Source: Herbaspirillum sp. DW155
GTDB lineage: Bacteria; Pseudomonadota; Gammaproteobacteria; Burkholderiales; Burkholderiaceae_D
Length of the DNA: 64,000 bases
Assembly (NCBI RefSeq): GCF_037076565.1
Contig: NZ_AP029028.1
Coordinates: 1,426,001 to 1,490,000 of the forward strand
Direction of reading: 5' to 3'
Part shown: one piece after another, positions 19,346 to 29,902 of the stretch
Layout of the letters: each line of letters begins with the position of its first letter
Position numbering within the stretch: position 1 is the first letter of the stretch
The notes under the pieces: generated by a model
Databases searched by the model: none
What the model was told of the DNA's origin: nothing
The model's input: only the letters and a program-made list of their open reading frames with translations
Program-made: the position numbers and the translations under genes

Positions 19346-19660
19346 ATGGCAACCAAGCACGAAAATGATGGCGGTACAGTCCTGGAACGGCAAGAGGCCA
19401 AACTCAAGCCGCCCCCGATGTACCAGGTTTTATTGTTGAACGATGACTATACGCCGATGGAGTTCGTCGTCGCCGTCATCCAGCAGTACTTCAACAAGGA
19501 CCGTGAAACCGCGACGCAGATCATGCTCAAGGTTCACCGCGATGGGAAGGGAATGTGTGGTGTGTATCCCAAAGATATCGCATCCACAAAAGTGGAACTC
19601 GTTTTAACCCACGCTCGAAAAGCAGGGCATCCCCTGCAATGCGTGATGGAGGAAGCATGA
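19346..19660 (+). CDS. clpS: ClpS adaptor protein
   Basis: 104-residue adaptor that delivers N-degron substrates to ClpAP. Family signatures are [21 protein letters not shown] (shown in part), the substrate-pocket region and [17 protein letters not shown]. Its stop overlaps the clpA start as ATGA (19657-19660), so the two are translationally coupled, the standard clpS-clpA pairing. Confidence 0.98.
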   Translation: MATKHENDGGTVLERQEAKLKPPPMYQVLLLNDDYTPMEFVVAVIQQYFNKDRETATQIMLKVHRDGKGMCGVYPKDIASTKVELVLTHARKAGHPLQCVMEEA

Positions 19661-21960
19661 TTGCGCAGGAACTCGAAGTCAGTTTGCACATGGCCTTTGT
19701 CGAAGCCAGACAATCCCGTCATGAATTCATTACCGTGGAACACTTGCTGCTGGCGCTGCTGGATAATCCCTCCGCCGCCGAAGTGCTGCGCGCCTGCTCG
19801 GTGAACATTGACGATCTGCGCAAGACGCTGACCAATTTCATCACCGACAACACGCCCACGGTGCCCGGCACCAATGAGGTGGACACGCAGCCCACGCTGG
19901 GCTTCCAGCGCGTGATCCAGCGCGCCATCATGCACGTGCAGTCGGCCTCCAACGGCAAGAAGGAAGTCACCGGCGCCAACGTGCTGGTGGCCATCTTTGG
20001 TGAAAAGGATTCACACGCGGTCTACTACCTGCACCAGCAGGGCGTGACCCGCCTGGATGTGGTCAACTTCATCTCGCACGGCGTACGCAAGGATCAGCAG
20101 ACCGATCCGCAGAAGGCTCCGGAAGGCGCCGAAGACGTGCAAGCCGAAGGCCAGCAGAAGGAAAGCCCGCTGGACCAGTTCACCCAGAACCTGAACAAGG
20201 CCGCTGCCGAAGGCAAGATCGATCCGCTGATCGGGCGCGAGTCCGAAGTCGAGCGCGTCATCCAGACCCTGTGCCGCCGCCGCAAGAATAATCCGCTGCT
20301 GGTGGGCGAAGCCGGCGTAGGCAAGACCGCCATTGCCGAAGGCCTGGCCTGGCGCGTGACGCAGGGCGACGTGCCCGAGATCCTGAAGAATGCCGTCGTG
20401 TATTCGCTGGACATGGGCGCGCTGCTGGCCGGTACCAAGTACCGCGGCGATTTCGAGCAGCGCCTGAAGGCCGTCTTGAAGCAACTGAAGGACAGCCCCA
20501 ACGGCATCCTCTTCATCGATGAAATCCACACCATCATCGGTGCGGGTTCGGCTTCGGGCGGCACGCTGGATGCGTCCAACCTGTTGAAGCCTGCTCTGTC
20601 GAGCGGACAGTTGAAGTGCATCGGCGCGACCACCTACACCGAATTCCGTGGCGTCTTCGAGAAGGATCACGCGCTGTCGCGCCGCTTCCAGAAGATCGAT
20701 GTGAACGAACCGACAGTCGAGCAGACCGTGCAGATCCTGCGTGGCCTGAAGTCCAAGTTCGAGGAACACCACGGTGTGAAGTATTCTGCTTCGGCGCTGA
20801 CTTCGGCGGCAGAACTGGCTGCCCGCTTCATCAACGACCGTCACCTGCCCGACAAGGCCATCGACGTGATCGACGAAGCCGGTGCGGCCCAGCGCATCCT
20901 GCCCAAGTCCAAGCAGAAGAAGACCATCGGCAAGCCGGAAATCGAGGAAATCATCTCCAAGATCGCCCGCATCCCGCCGCAGTCCGTCAACCAGGATGAT
21001 CGCGCCAAGCTGCAGACCATCGAACGCGATCTGAAGAACGTGGTGTTCGGCCAGGATCCGGCCATCGAAGCGCTGGCCTCGGCCATCAAGATGGCCCGTG
21101 CCGGCCTGGGCAAGACCGACAAGCCGATCGGCTCCTTCCTGTTCTCCGGTCCGACCGGCGTGGGCAAGACCGAAGTGGCCAAGCAGCTGGCCTTCATCCT
21201 CGGTATCGAGCTGGTGCGTTTCGACATGTCCGAGTACATGGAGCGCCACGCGGTGAGCCGCCTGATCGGCGCGCCTCCGGGCTATGTCGGTTTCGACCAG
21301 GGTGGCCTGTTGACCGAAGCCGTCAACAAGAAGCCGCACGCCGTGCTGCTGCTGGATGAAATCGAAAAGGCGCACCCCGACATCTTCAACATCCTGTTGC
21401 AGGTGATGGACCACGGCACGCTGACCGACAACAACGGCCGCAAGACCGACTTCCGCAACGTGATCATCATCATGACCACCAACGCGGGTGCCGAGAGCCT
21501 GCAGAAGCGCACCATCGGCTTCACCGAGAAGAAGGAAGCCGGCGACGAAATGGCGGACATCAAGCGCATGTTCACCCCGGAGTTCCGCAACCGTCTGGAT
21601 GCCATCATCAGCTTCCGCCCACTGGACGAGGAAATCATCCTGCGCGTGGTCGACAAGTTCCTCATGCAGCTGGAAGAGCAACTGCACGAGAAGAAGGTGG
21701 AAGCCGTCTTCTCCGACAGCCTGCGCAAGTTCCTGGGCAAGAAGGGCTTCGATCCGTTGATGGGTGCCCGTCCGATGTCGCGCCTGATCCAGGACCTGAT
21801 CCGCAAGGCGCTGGCCGACGAACTGCTGTTCGGCAAGCTGGTCAGCGGTGGCCGGGTGACGGTGGAGATGGACGACAAGGAGCAGATCAAGCTGGACTTC
21901 CCCGAAGGCGACGATTCGTCTCCGCCGGAAGAGCCGCAAGAGAAGCTCGAAGTCGAGTAA
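19657..21960 (+). CDS. clpA: ATP-dependent Clp protease ATP-binding subunit ClpA
   Basis: 767-residue AAA+ unfoldase that feeds ClpP. The N-terminal Clp-N domain (about 1-140) binds ClpS; the two AAA+ modules have Walker A motifs GEAGVGKT and GPTGVGKT and Walker B FIDEIHT and LLLDEIEKA. The lack of a long middle coiled-coil separates it from ClpB. The ATG at 19657 overlaps the clpS stop. A Glu/Pro-rich tail ends the protein and a hairpin terminator follows. Confidence 0.98.
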   Translation: MIAQELEVSLHMAFVEARQSRHEFITVEHLLLALLDNPSAAEVLRACSVNIDDLRKTLTNFITDNTPTVPGTNEVDTQPTLGFQRVIQRAIMHVQSASNGKKEVTGANVLVAIFGEKDSHAVYYLHQQGVTRLDVVNFISHGVRKDQQTDPQKAPEGAEDVQAEGQQKESPLDQFTQNLNKAAAEGKIDPLIGRESEVERVIQTLCRRRKNNPLLVGEAGVGKTAIAEGLAWRVTQGDVPEILKNAVVYSLDMGALLAGTKYRGDFEQRLKAVLKQLKDSPNGILFIDEIHTIIGAGSASGGTLDASNLLKPALSSGQLKCIGATTYTEFRGVFEKDHALSRRFQKIDVNEPTVEQTVQILRGLKSKFEEHHGVKYSASALTSAAELAARFINDRHLPDKAIDVIDEAGAAQRILPKSKQKKTIGKPEIEEIISKIARIPPQSVNQDDRAKLQTIERDLKNVVFGQDPAIEALASAIKMARAGLGKTDKPIGSFLFSGPTGVGKTEVAKQLAFILGIELVRFDMSEYMERHAVSRLIGAPPGYVGFDQGGLLTEAVNKKPHAVLLLDEIEKAHPDIFNILLQVMDHGTLTDNNGRKTDFRNVIIIMTTNAGAESLQKRTIGFTEKKEAGDEMADIKRMFTPEFRNRLDAIISFRPLDEEIILRVVDKFLMQLEEQLHEKKVEAVFSDSLRKFLGKKGFDPLMGARPMSRLIQDLIRKALADELLFGKLVSGGRVTVEMDDKEQIKLDFPEGDDSSPPEEPQEKLEVE

Positions 21961-21981
21961 GCGCATCAAGCAAGCCATCAA

Positions 21982-22014
21982 GGCCACGTCGGGAAACCGG
22001 CGTGGCCTTTTGTT
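21982..22014 (+). terminator. terminator of clpSA
   Basis: GGCCACG (21982-21988) and CGTGGCC (22001-22007) enclose a 12-base loop that itself contains a short GG/CC pairing, followed by TTTTGTTTT. Confidence 0.75.
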
Positions 22015-22044
22015 TTGCTGATTTGCTGATTTGCTGATTCGCTG
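22013..22044. repeat. 8-bp tandem repeat, four units
   Basis: Four consecutive units of the form ATTTGCTG (first unit TTTTGCTG, last ATTCGCTG) lie between the clpA terminator and a large inverted repeat. They have no evident coding role; a short tract of this kind can vary in copy number by slippage. Confidence 0.7.
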
Positions 22045-22051
22045 ATTGGTG

Positions 22052-22171
22052 CGCCTTCGATACGCCGCTGCGCGGCTACTCAGGTCGAACGGTAATGGGT
22101 GGGCAACGAAGCATATTGGCGACCTGATTACCGTTCGACCTGAGTAGCGGCAAGGCCGCGTATCGAAGGCG
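22052..22171. repeat. 120-bp intergenic inverted repeat
   Basis: A large imperfect palindrome. Outer arms CGCCTTCGATACG (from 22052) and its complement ending at 22171 are perfect for 13 bp. The inner arms at 22075-22096 and 22127-22148 are perfect for 22 bp, around a 30-base spacer. The junction between outer and inner arms differs slightly. It lies between the convergent clpA and pseudo-M48 genes and resembles dispersed intergenic palindromic elements of proteobacteria. No second copy is in this window. Confidence 0.75.
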
Positions 22172-22196
22172 GGCCCAAGCAAGCGATCCACAAAAG

Positions 22197-22224
22197 AAAA
22201 ACGGCGCGGTCTTCACCGCGCCGT
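22197..22224 (-). terminator. terminator of the ribF-to-PDZ lipoprotein operon
   Basis: ACGGCGCGGT (22201-22210) and ACCGCGCCGT (22215-22224) form a 10-bp stem with a CTTC loop. On the minus strand it is followed by TTTTTCTTTTG and lies about 30 bases after the last stop codon of the operon. Confidence 0.85.
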
Positions 22225-22254
22225 CTTCACGTCAAACACTTCAACTCACCGCAT

Positions 22255-23358
22255 TTACGGCACCAGCGGCTTGCCCGCCTCCTGCTTGGCCTTCACGATC
22301 TGCGTCACCTTCTCGATCATCGCCAGGCGATAAGCGGTGGAGGGATGCAGTGCCGTATAGCCATTGGGGACGCTGGCCGGATACTGGTCGGCCAGGCGCT
22401 TCCAGAAGGCCGGCACGTTGTCGATGTTGTAGCCGGCGCGCGCCAGCAGGTACAGCGAGAGCGTATCGGCAGCCGCATCGAGATCCTGCGGATAGACGCG
22501 GATACCGGCCGTGCCGGCCGTGGTGGTCGGGTCCGGATGCGGCAGCAGCAGGTTGTCGATCACTTCGGCGATGGTCGAGACCATGCGCTGGCGGATGGCG
22601 TGACCGAGGATGTTGTGCGCCATGTCCTTGGCGATCAGGTAGGCCAGTTCATCGTCGGACTGAGTGAACTTGAGCATGCCCCGGGTGATGAGCACCCGGC
22701 GTCCATCGGCATAGGTGTTGACGTTATCGGCATTGCCCAGCTCGATGCTGAAGGCGCAGGCGTAGGTCAGCGGGACGTTGACGGTGGAGTTCTGGCCGTT
22801 GCGCTGCACGCCCAGTGCAATCGGCGCCTTCTTGATCACCAGCGGGCTCAGCAGCACGGCGGCCTGGCGTTCGGCATCGGTACCTTGCGGCATGGGCTTG
22901 CCTGCTACCGACATCAGGATGTCGCCACGCTGGATGCCGGCCTGCTCGGCGCCGCTGCCGGGCAGCACGCCGGTCACCTGCAGGCGGTCGTCATAGCCCA
23001 GGCTGCGCGCGGTATCGGCAAATTCGATGGGGAAGGAATAGCGGTTCTTGGCGGTAAAGCCAAGCAGGTTGCGGGCATTGCCCCGGCACAGCTGGGCGTT
23101 GCTGGTCAACAGCGGCGCGGCCACCCGGTAGAGACGGTCTTGCTGGTCGATCAGCTCGCGCAATTGCTGCTGCTGGGGATTGGCGGTCACCGGGCGCGGT
23201 GCCTGGGGCGCGACCGTCACCGGCTTGGACGGCGTGGCCGGCACGGGGCCGGGTTCCTGGGTGGCGCAGGCGGCCAGGAAGGCCAGCGGCGCCAGGACTG
23301 CAAGGGTTTTCAGCTTCTGCCACGCGGGCAGGGGGGATACGAGCATGCGATTCTCCAT
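22255..23358 (-). CDS. PDZ-domain lipoprotein with degenerate M48 peptidase domain
   Basis: 367-residue protein with a lipobox (AFLAAC, Cys31), a Pro-rich linker, a PDZ domain (about 115-195, LPGSGAEQAGIQRGDILMSVAG) and an M48-like domain (about 200-365). The peptidase motif HExxH is replaced: where family members read HELAH, this one has KDMAH at 244-248, keeping only the second His. The third-ligand region, normally ExEAD, reads DLDAAAD at 292-298. It is therefore probably not a zinc protease but a scaffold or chaperone at the membrane. It is last in the operon; its start overlaps the dut stop by one base. Homologues are usually annotated as M48 peptidases. Confidence 0.8.
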   Translation of the reverse strand: MENRMLVSPLPAWQKLKTLAVLAPLAFLAACATQEPGPVPATPSKPVTVAPQAPRPVTANPQQQQLRELIDQQDRLYRVAAPLLTSNAQLCRGNARNLLGFTAKNRYSFPIEFADTARSLGYDDRLQVTGVLPGSGAEQAGIQRGDILMSVAGKPMPQGTDAERQAAVLLSPLVIKKAPIALGVQRNGQNSTVNVPLTYACAFSIELGNADNVNTYADGRRVLITRGMLKFTQSDDELAYLIAKDMAHNILGHAIRQRMVSTIAEVIDNLLLPHPDPTTTAGTAGIRVYPQDLDAAADTLSLYLLARAGYNIDNVPAFWKRLADQYPASVPNGYTALHPSTAYRLAMIEKVTQIVKAKQEAGKPLVP

Positions 23359-23807
23359 CAGTGTTTGCCTGTGCTGCCGAAACCACCAGCGCCGCGTTCG
23401 CTGCTGTCGAATTCATCCACCACATTGAACCCGACCTGCAGCACCGGCACGATCACCAGCTGCGCCAGGCGTTCCATGGGGTTTAGGACAAACTCGGTAC
23501 TGCCGCGGTTCCACGTCGAAATCATCAACTGGCCCTGGTAATCCGAATCGATCAGCCCCACCAGGTTGCCCAGCACGATACCGTGTTTGTGGCCCATGCC
23601 GCTGCGCGGCAGGATCACGGCCGCATAGTTGGGATCGGCCAGGTGGATCGCCAGGCCGGTCGGGATCAGATGCGTGGAACCCGGCGCCAGGGTCAGCGGC
23701 GCATCGATGCAGGCCCGCAGGTCCAGGCCGGCGCTGCCGGGGGTGGCGTAGGCGGGCAGCTGGTCTTTCATGCGGGGGTCGAGGATCTTGATGTCGATGG
23801 TCTTCAT
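23358..23807 (-). CDS. dut: dUTP diphosphatase
   Basis: Trimeric dUTPase of 149 residues that hydrolyses dUTP to dUMP, keeping uracil out of DNA. The conserved motifs are present in order: [49 protein letters not shown] and the C-terminal [12 protein letters not shown] arm that closes over the active site. The ATG at 23807 gives the standard [10 protein letters not shown] start; a longer reading is unlikely. It follows coaBC, as in many proteobacteria. Confidence 0.97.
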   Translation of the reverse strand: MKTIDIKILDPRMKDQLPAYATPGSAGLDLRACIDAPLTLAPGSTHLIPTGLAIHLADPNYAAVILPRSGMGHKHGIVLGNLVGLIDSDYQGQLMISTWNRGSTEFVLNPMERLAQLVIVPVLQVGFNVVDEFDSSERGAGGFGSTGKH

Positions 23808-23851
23808 GGATGCGTAATCGGATACGAAAAAAACTACAAAGCGTACAAGGT

Positions 23852-23883
23852 GTACAAAAGACACGGCCCGCAGAGGCGGGCCG
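23852..23883 (-). terminator. possible terminator or attenuating hairpin between coaBC and dut
   Basis: CGGCCCGC (23864-23871) and GCGGGCCG (23876-23883) make an 8-bp GC-only stem with an AGAG loop. On the minus strand a modest TGTCTTTTG follows. The T tract is weak, so termination would be partial. Confidence 0.45.
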
Positions 23884-23890
23884 CGCAGCG

Positions 23891-25087
23891 TCAGGCCGCC
23901 ATGCGGCGCGCGATCTCGCGGATCAGCTGGCGGGCCAGGGTCTGCTTGTCCGCGCGGGGCAGGGCCGTATGGCCGTCGGCGTCGAACAGCATGAGGGCAT
24001 TGTCATCACGGCCAAAGGTCTGATGGCCGATATTGCCTACCAGCAGCGGAATGTTCTTCCTGATCCGCTTGGCCGCACCGTATTGCTCCAGGTTCTCCGA
24101 TTCGGCGGCAAAGCCGACGCAGTACGGTCGCTGGGGCAGGGCGGCCACGGCCGCCAGGATGTCGGGGTTCTGCACGAACTCCAGGTGAGGGGTATCGTTT
24201 TCGTCCTGTTTCTTCAGTTTCTGTGAACTGGCATTGGCCACGCGCCAGTCAGCGACGGCCGCAACGGCCACGAACAGGTCTTTTTCCTTCACATCGGCCA
24301 AAACCGCCTCGTACATCTGCCGTGCCGTCTGCACGTCCACCCGGCGCACGCCATAGGGCGTCTGCAGGGCCGTCGGGCCGGAGACCAGGGTGACCTCGGC
24401 GCCGGCCTCGCGCGCAGCACGGGCAATCGCATAGCCCATCTTGCCCGAGGAGAGATTGGTGATGCCGCGCACCGGGTCGATAGGCTCGAAGGTCGGGCCG
24501 GCCGTCAGCAGCACGCGGCGGCCTGCCAGCAGCTTGGGCTGGAAGGCGGCGATGATGTCTTCCAGCAGTTGCGCCGGCTCCAGCATGCGGCCTTCGCCGA
24601 CCTCGCCGCAGGCTTGCGCGCCCGCATCCGGGCCCAGCAGCTGGATGCCGTCTTCGCGGATCTGGCGCACGTTGCGCTGGGTCGCCGGGTTCTGCCACAT
24701 CTCCACGTTCATGGCCGGGGCCACCAGCAGCGGCACGCGTGCCGGACGGGCTACGCACAGGGTCGAGAGCAGATCGTCGCAGGTTCCGTGGGCCAGCTTG
24801 GCGATGAAGTCGGTCGAACAGGGCACGATCACCACCGCATCGGCATCGCGGGTGAGGTTGATGTGCGGCATGTTGTTGTCCATGCGCGCATCCCACTGGT
24901 CGGTGTAGACCGGGTTGCCGGTGAGGGCCTGCATGGTCACCGCCGTCATGAAGTGGGTGGCCCCTTCGGTCATCACCACGTGCACCGAGGCACCGGCGCG
25001 GCCCAGTTCGCGCGCCAGCATGGCGGCCTTGTAGCAGGCCACGCCGCCGGTCAGGCCCAGTACGATTTTCTTGCCAGCCAGATCCAT
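23891..25087 (-). CDS. coaBC: bifunctional phosphopantothenoylcysteine decarboxylase/synthetase
   Basis: Two-domain coenzyme A enzyme of 398 residues. The N-terminal flavoprotein domain (CoaC) has [11 protein letters not shown], the catalytic His in NNMPHINLT and the substrate-clamp region PAMNVEMW with [10 protein letters not shown]. The C-terminal CoaB domain joins phosphopantothenate and cysteine using CTP, with [27 protein letters not shown] and a KKQDEND stretch. It lies between lspA and dut in the ribF-ileS-lspA operon. Confidence 0.96.
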   Translation of the reverse strand: MDLAGKKIVLGLTGGVACYKAAMLARELGRAGASVHVVMTEGATHFMTAVTMQALTGNPVYTDQWDARMDNNMPHINLTRDADAVVIVPCSTDFIAKLAHGTCDDLLSTLCVARPARVPLLVAPAMNVEMWQNPATQRNVRQIREDGIQLLGPDAGAQACGEVGEGRMLEPAQLLEDIIAAFQPKLLAGRRVLLTAGPTFEPIDPVRGITNLSSGKMGYAIARAAREAGAEVTLVSGPTALQTPYGVRRVDVQTARQMYEAVLADVKEKDLFVAVAAVADWRVANASSQKLKKQDENDTPHLEFVQNPDILAAVAALPQRPYCVGFAAESENLEQYGAAKRIRKNIPLLVGNIGHQTFGRDDNALMLFDADGHTALPRADKQTLARQLIREIARRMAA

Positions 25088-25134
25088 TGTTTGCTCCCGG
25101 AATGCGGCGCGCCGCAGGCGTGTTGGGTGTTGCC

Positions 25135-25650
25135 TTACTTCTTCGAGACGCGGCGCAGTTCGTCCACGACGAACAATACCGCACCCAGGCAGATCGCACT
25201 ATCGGCCAGGTTGAAGGCCGGCCAGTGCCAGTTGCCCACATAGACGTCCAGAAAGTCGATCACATGACCATAGACCACACGGTCGATCACGTTGCCGATT
25301 GCACCGCCCAGGATCAGTGCCAGCGCCCAGCAGAACATGCGCTGGCCGGGATGCTTGCGCAGCAGATGGATGATGAAGACCGCCGCACCGATGCCGATGG
25401 CAGTGAACAGGTAACGCTGCCAGCCGCCGCTGGCGGCCAGGAAGCTGAAGGCCGCGCCCTTGTTGTAGACCAGCACCAGATTGAAGAAACCGGTCACCGG
25501 CAGCGACTCGCCGTAGTGGAACAGTTTGAGGATGGTGATTTTGCTGAGCTGGTCCAGCAGCAGCACGATGGTGGCGATGCCCAGCCAGGGCAAGAGCCCT
25601 TGTGTGGAGGACGAAGAACCGGAAGAAGAGGAGCGCTTTTTGGTTGCCAT
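25135..25650 (-). CDS. lspA: lipoprotein signal peptidase
   Basis: Inner-membrane aspartyl peptidase of 171 residues that cleaves prolipoproteins after lipidation. Four membrane segments are visible. The catalytic Asp residues fall in [19 protein letters not shown] and [11 protein letters not shown]. The N-terminus has a 16-residue Ser/Lys-rich extension ([12 protein letters not shown]) before the first helix, longer than in E. coli. The ATG at 25650 is chosen because the frame further up lacks family similarity. It directly follows ileS. Confidence 0.96.
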   Translation of the reverse strand: MATKKRSSSSGSSSSTQGLLPWLGIATIVLLLDQLSKITILKLFHYGESLPVTGFFNLVLVYNKGAAFSFLAASGGWQRYLFTAIGIGAAVFIIHLLRKHPGQRMFCWALALILGGAIGNVIDRVVYGHVIDFLDVYVGNWHWPAFNLADSAICLGAVLFVVDELRRVSKK

Positions 25651-25724
25651 GGATGTTCTTGTTGGAGTGGGCGCCCGGCTGCGATCAAGTGCAGCGGGGC
25701 GCTTGCAAGGCCGTCCCGTCCGGA

Positions 25725-28619
25725 TCAGGCGAACTGACGCTTTTCGCCCTGGCCGAACAGATTGCTGGTGCAGCGACCGCACAGGCCCGGATGATCGGCA
25801 TGAGACCCGACATCGGCGCGATAGTGCCAGCAGCGTTCACATTTCTGGTGCGCCGAGGGCGTGACCACCACCGTTTCCTCTTCCACCGTGGCCACCGGGG
25901 TGACGCGGGCTGCCGAGGTGATGAGGACGAACTTCAGGTCATCGCCCAGGCTCTCCAGCAGGGCCGCCTTCTCGCCCGACACCTTCAGTTCCACCTCGGC
26001 CTGCAGGGACGAACCGATGCTGCCGGCGATACGCACTTCTTCCAGCTGCTTGGTCACGGCGGCGCGCACTTCATGCAGCACCGCGAACTTGGACAGCAGG
26101 GCATCGGCATCGGCCACTTCGGGCAGGGTGTAATAGACCTGCGAGAAGATGGTTTCGCCGCTGGCCTCGAAGGCTTCCTTGCTGGCGAAGTAGCGCCAGG
26201 CTTCTTCGGCGGTGAAGGAGAGGATCGGTGCCATCAGGCGCAAGAGCGACTGCGTGATGTGCCACACGGCGGTCTGGGCCGAGCGGCGTGCAGCGGACTC
26301 CACGCCGCTGGTGTAGAGGCGGTCCTTGAGGATGTCCAGGTAGAAACCGCCCAGGTCTTCCGAGCAGTACATCTGCAGCTTGGCCACCACCGGGTGGAAT
26401 TCGTAAGTCTCGAAGTGCGCCAGTACCTCCGCTTGCAGGCGCGCCATGTTGGCGATCGCATAGCGGTCGATTTCCAGCATCTGCGCCACCGGCACGGCAT
26501 GTTGCGCCGGATCGAAATCGGAGGTGTTGGCCAGCAGGAAGCGCAGGGTATTGCGGATGCGGCGATAGGCTTCCACCACGCGCTTGAGGATTTCATCCGA
26601 GATCGACAGCTCGCCCGAGTAGTCGGTCGAGGCCACCCACAGGCGCAGGATTTCCGCGCCCAGCGAGTCCGAGACCTTCTGCGGGGCCACCACGTTGCCC
26701 TTGGACTTGGACATCTTCTTGCCTTCGCCATCGACCACGAAGCCGTGCGTGAGCAGTGCCTTGTAGGGCGCGCGGCCATTGAGCATCGAGGAAGTCAGCA
26801 GCGACGAGTGGAACCAGCCGCGATGCTGGTCCGAACCTTCCAGGTAGAGGTCGGCCGGGAACTGCAACTGCTGTGCGTGCGAGCCGCGCAGCACGGTCTG
26901 GTGGGTGCTGCCGGAATCGAACCAGACGTCCAGCGTGTCACGGTTCTTGATGTAGTGCTCGGCGTCTTCGCCCAGCAATTCTTTGGGGTCCAGTGCCTGC
27001 CAGGCTTCGATGCCGCTTTTCTCGATGCGCTGGGCAACCTGTTCGATCAGTTCCGGCGTGCGCGGATGCAGTTCGCCCGTTTCCTTGTGCACGAAGAAGG
27101 CCATCGGCACGCCCCACTGGCGCTGGCGCGAGAGGGTCCAGTCCGGACGGTTGGCGATCATGCCGTGCAGGCGCGCCTTGCCCCAGCCGGGGAAGAAGGC
27201 GGTGTCCTCGATGCCTTGCAGCGCGGTCTGGCGCAGGCTGGGGCCGCCATCCTTGGGCGTGTTGTCCATGCTGGCGAACCATTGCGAGGTGGCGCGATAG
27301 ATGATGGGGCTCTTGTGGCGCCAGCAGTGCATGTAGCTGTGGCTGAACATGACCAGCTTGAACAGCGAACCCATTTCATCGAGCTTGTCGCAGATGGGCT
27401 TGGAGGCTTCCCAGATGGTCAGTCCGGCAAACAGCGGCAGCCAGGAGGCATAGCGGCCATCGCCCATGACCGGGTTGAGGATGTCGTCATCCTTCATCCC
27501 GTGCGCCTTGCAGGAGATGAAATCTTCGATACCGTAGGCCGGCGAGGAGTGCACGATGCCGGTGCCGCTGTCGGCCGTCACGTACTCGCCCAGATAGACC
27601 GGCGAGAGTCGGTCATAACCGGCATCGGCCTTGGCCAGCGGGTGGTGGAAGCGGATCAGCGAGAGCTTCTCGCCGGTGGTGGTGGCGATGACCCGGCCTT
27701 CCAGGCCGAAGCGTTCCAGGCAGGAGGCCACCAGATCCTTGGCCAGGACCAGCAGGGTGGCTTCACCATTGCGGGTGGTCTCGACCAGCGCGTATTCGAA
27801 TTCCGGATGCACGTTCAGCGCCTGGTTGGCCGGGATGGTCCAGGGCGTGGTGGTCCAGATGACGATGTAGCCGTTGCGGGTCGGCAGTTCGGTCAGGCCG
27901 AAGGCGGTGGCCACCTTGTCGTGTTCGGCAAAGGGGAAGCCGACGTCGATGGCCGGGTCGCGCTTGTCCTGATATTCCACCTCGGCTTCGGCCAGGGCGG
28001 AGCCGCAGTCGAAGCACCAGTTCACGGGCTTCAGGCCGCGATAGACGTAACCCTTCTCCAGGATCTTGCCGAGGGCGCGCAGCTCGTCGGCTTCGTTGGA
28101 GAAGTTCATGGTCTTGTAAGGGTTGTCCCATTCACCCAGGACGCCCAGGCGGATGAAGTCGGCCTTCTGGCGCTCGATCTGCTCGCCCGCATAGGTGCGC
28201 GCCTTGGCCTGTACTTCGGCCACCGGCAGGTTCTTGCCGAACTGCTTCTCGATCTGGATCTCGATGGGCATGCCGTGGCAATCCCAGCCCGGCACGTATT
28301 GCGCGTCGAAGCCGGCCATGTTGCGGGCCTTGACGATGGTGTCCTTGAGGATCTTGTTGACGGCGTGGCCGATGTGGATGTCGCCATTGGCATAGGGCGG
28401 GCCGTCATGCAGGATGAACTTGGGACGGCCGGCCGAGGCCTTGCGGATGCGCTGGTAGATCTTCTTTTCCTGCCATTCCTTGACCCACTGCGGCTCGCGC
28501 TTGGCGAGGTCGCCGCGCATGGGAAAGGCCGTCTCGGTCATGTTGACCGGGTATTTGGAGGGCGCCTTGCCGGCTTTTTCCGGTTTGCCGGGTTTGGCGG
28601 AGGATTCGTTGTTGGACAT
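25725..28619 (-). CDS. ileS: isoleucyl-tRNA synthetase
   Basis: Class I aminoacyl-tRNA synthetase of 964 residues that charges tRNA-Ile and edits valine. Signature motifs are [11 protein letters not shown] (HIGH) near residue 75, the large CP1 editing insert, [10 protein letters not shown] (KMSKS) and the C-terminal zinc site CERCWHYR...CGRC. The ATG at 28619 ([11 protein letters not shown]) is the first sensible start; an upstream ATG would run into the intergenic region. Between ribF and lspA, as in many proteobacteria. Confidence 0.98.
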   Translation of the reverse strand: MSNNESSAKPGKPEKAGKAPSKYPVNMTETAFPMRGDLAKREPQWVKEWQEKKIYQRIRKASAGRPKFILHDGPPYANGDIHIGHAVNKILKDTIVKARNMAGFDAQYVPGWDCHGMPIEIQIEKQFGKNLPVAEVQAKARTYAGEQIERQKADFIRLGVLGEWDNPYKTMNFSNEADELRALGKILEKGYVYRGLKPVNWCFDCGSALAEAEVEYQDKRDPAIDVGFPFAEHDKVATAFGLTELPTRNGYIVIWTTTPWTIPANQALNVHPEFEYALVETTRNGEATLLVLAKDLVASCLERFGLEGRVIATTTGEKLSLIRFHHPLAKADAGYDRLSPVYLGEYVTADSGTGIVHSSPAYGIEDFISCKAHGMKDDDILNPVMGDGRYASWLPLFAGLTIWEASKPICDKLDEMGSLFKLVMFSHSYMHCWRHKSPIIYRATSQWFASMDNTPKDGGPSLRQTALQGIEDTAFFPGWGKARLHGMIANRPDWTLSRQRQWGVPMAFFVHKETGELHPRTPELIEQVAQRIEKSGIEAWQALDPKELLGEDAEHYIKNRDTLDVWFDSGSTHQTVLRGSHAQQLQFPADLYLEGSDQHRGWFHSSLLTSSMLNGRAPYKALLTHGFVVDGEGKKMSKSKGNVVAPQKVSDSLGAEILRLWVASTDYSGELSISDEILKRVVEAYRRIRNTLRFLLANTSDFDPAQHAVPVAQMLEIDRYAIANMARLQAEVLAHFETYEFHPVVAKLQMYCSEDLGGFYLDILKDRLYTSGVESAARRSAQTAVWHITQSLLRLMAPILSFTAEEAWRYFASKEAFEASGETIFSQVYYTLPEVADADALLSKFAVLHEVRAAVTKQLEEVRIAGSIGSSLQAEVELKVSGEKAALLESLGDDLKFVLITSAARVTPVATVEEETVVVTPSAHQKCERCWHYRADVGSHADHPGLCGRCTSNLFGQGEKRQFA

Positions 28620-28740
28620 GACGGGACTTTCGTTGAATGCGGGTTGATTCAGGAGCCGCGCGGCAAGATGCACGCTGGCAAGATGCAGGATGGGGCGGCT
28701 GGGCGGCTGCGGGAGCGGGGCTCCGGCAACCGCCCAGCGT

Positions 28741-29718
28741 TCAAATTCGGTCGGTGGCCGAGACGGCGAAGCCGGCGTTTTCGCGGAACCAGGCGCGGGC
28801 ATGGTCGACGTCGCGGGCGATGGCCGTGGTCAGCGTGGGCAGGTCCACATACTTTTCTTCATCGCGCAGCTTCTTGAGGAATTCCACCCGCACCAGCTTG
28901 CCGTAGCAATCGCCCTGGAAATCCAGCAGATGGGTTTCCAGCAGCACCCGGCCGCTGTTGTCCACCGTCGGGCGCACGCCCAGGCTGGCCACGGCCGGCA
29001 AGGGCTGCGCGGCCAGGCCATGCACCTGCACCACGAAGATGCCCGAGAGCGCCGGACGCTTGTGGCCCACGCGCATGTTCAGCGTCGGGAATCCGATGGT
29101 GCGGCCCAGCTTCTTGCCGTGCACGACCCGGCCGCTGATGGCGTAGGGATGACCCAGCAACTGTTGCGACAAGGCGAAGTCCGCATCGGCCAGCGCAGCG
29201 CGCACGGCCGACGAGGAGATGCGCACACCGGCGTTGGTGACCGTGGGCAGGGCATGTACCTCGAAGCCATACTGCTTGCCGGCGGCGATCAGGGTGTCGA
29301 GGGTGCCGGCGCGGCGGGCGCCGAAGCAGAAGTCGTCACCGACCATCAGCCAGCGCACGTGCAGGCCCTGCACCAGGATCTTCTCGATGAAATCCTGCGG
29401 CGAGAGGGCCGCGAAATGGCTGCCGAAATGCTCCACCACCACCCGGTCGATGCCGGAGTTGGAGAGTGCTTCGAGCTTGTCACGCAGGTTGGCGATGCGC
29501 GCCGGGGCGCGTTCGGGCGTGCCGGCCAGCTGGGCGAAGAACTCGCGCGGATGCGGCTCGAAGGTCATCACCGCCGCGTCCAGCCCCAGCTTGGCGGCGG
29601 CCTCGCGCACGCGCGCCAAGAGGGCCTGGTGGCCCAGATGCACGCCGTCGAAATTGCCGATGGTCAGCGCGCACGGGGCGCGCGATTCGGCTGTGGGAAG
29701 TCCGCGAAATACCTTCAT
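28741..29718 (-). CDS. ribF: bifunctional riboflavin kinase/FMN adenylyltransferase
   Basis: 325-residue enzyme making FMN and FAD. The N-terminal FAD synthetase domain has [14 protein letters not shown]; the C-terminal flavokinase domain has [20 protein letters not shown] and [19 protein letters not shown]. It is the first gene of the minus-strand ribF-ileS-lspA-coaBC-dut-PDZ lipoprotein operon, and a TATAAT box is found about 40 bases upstream. No FMN riboswitch was seen. Confidence 0.97.
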   Translation of the reverse strand: MKVFRGLPTAESRAPCALTIGNFDGVHLGHQALLARVREAAAKLGLDAAVMTFEPHPREFFAQLAGTPERAPARIANLRDKLEALSNSGIDRVVVEHFGSHFAALSPQDFIEKILVQGLHVRWLMVGDDFCFGARRAGTLDTLIAAGKQYGFEVHALPTVTNAGVRISSSAVRAALADADFALSQQLLGHPYAISGRVVHGKKLGRTIGFPTLNMRVGHKRPALSGIFVVQVHGLAAQPLPAVASLGVRPTVDNSGRVLLETHLLDFQGDCYGKLVRVEFLKKLRDEEKYVDLPTLTTAIARDVDHARAWFRENAGFAVSATDRI

Positions 29719-29756
29719 TGAGCCGCTGGAAAGATGCGCTGTTGCAAAAGCCTTCC

Positions 29757-29762
29757 ATTATA
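29757..29762 (-). promoter_or_regulatory. -10 box for the ribF-ileS-lspA operon
   Basis: TATAAT on the minus strand (29762-29757) lies 38 bases before the ribF ATG, leaving room for a short leader. No convincing -35 hexamer is present at 16-18 bp. Confidence 0.5.
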
Positions 29763-29870
29763 AATGGTTTCGGAGGCTTTCCTTGATTTGGTGGCGGCTC
29801 GGCGCCGATCAAGCTGCCTGATGCGGCTATTCAGCGCAGATTTTCATATTTCCAGCAGGAAAAGTTGGTA

Positions 29871-29888
29871 ATCTTTCATGTGAAAGAT
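29871..29888. promoter_or_regulatory. inverted repeat between gntR-family gene and ribF
   Basis: ATCTTTCA and TGAAAGAT (29871-29888) are 8-bp perfect arms around a TG centre, 15 bases after the stop of the GntR-family gene. No T run follows, so an operator or processing signal is as likely as a terminator. Confidence 0.4.
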
Positions 29889-29902
29889 GATTCCATGCCC
29901 CT

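Noticed and set aside
22052-22171. Interpretation of the long inverted repeat as insertion sequence ends
   Set aside because: The arms enclose only 30 bases with no transposase and no target duplication was evident.
25602-28877. A 1091-codon open frame on the plus strand opposite ileS
   Set aside because: Antisense of isoleucyl-tRNA synthetase, which has all its catalytic motifs; the opposite frame has none.
28741-29902. FMN riboswitch before ribF
   Set aside because: The upstream region shows only a -10 box and short repeats; the conserved RFN element blocks were not found.
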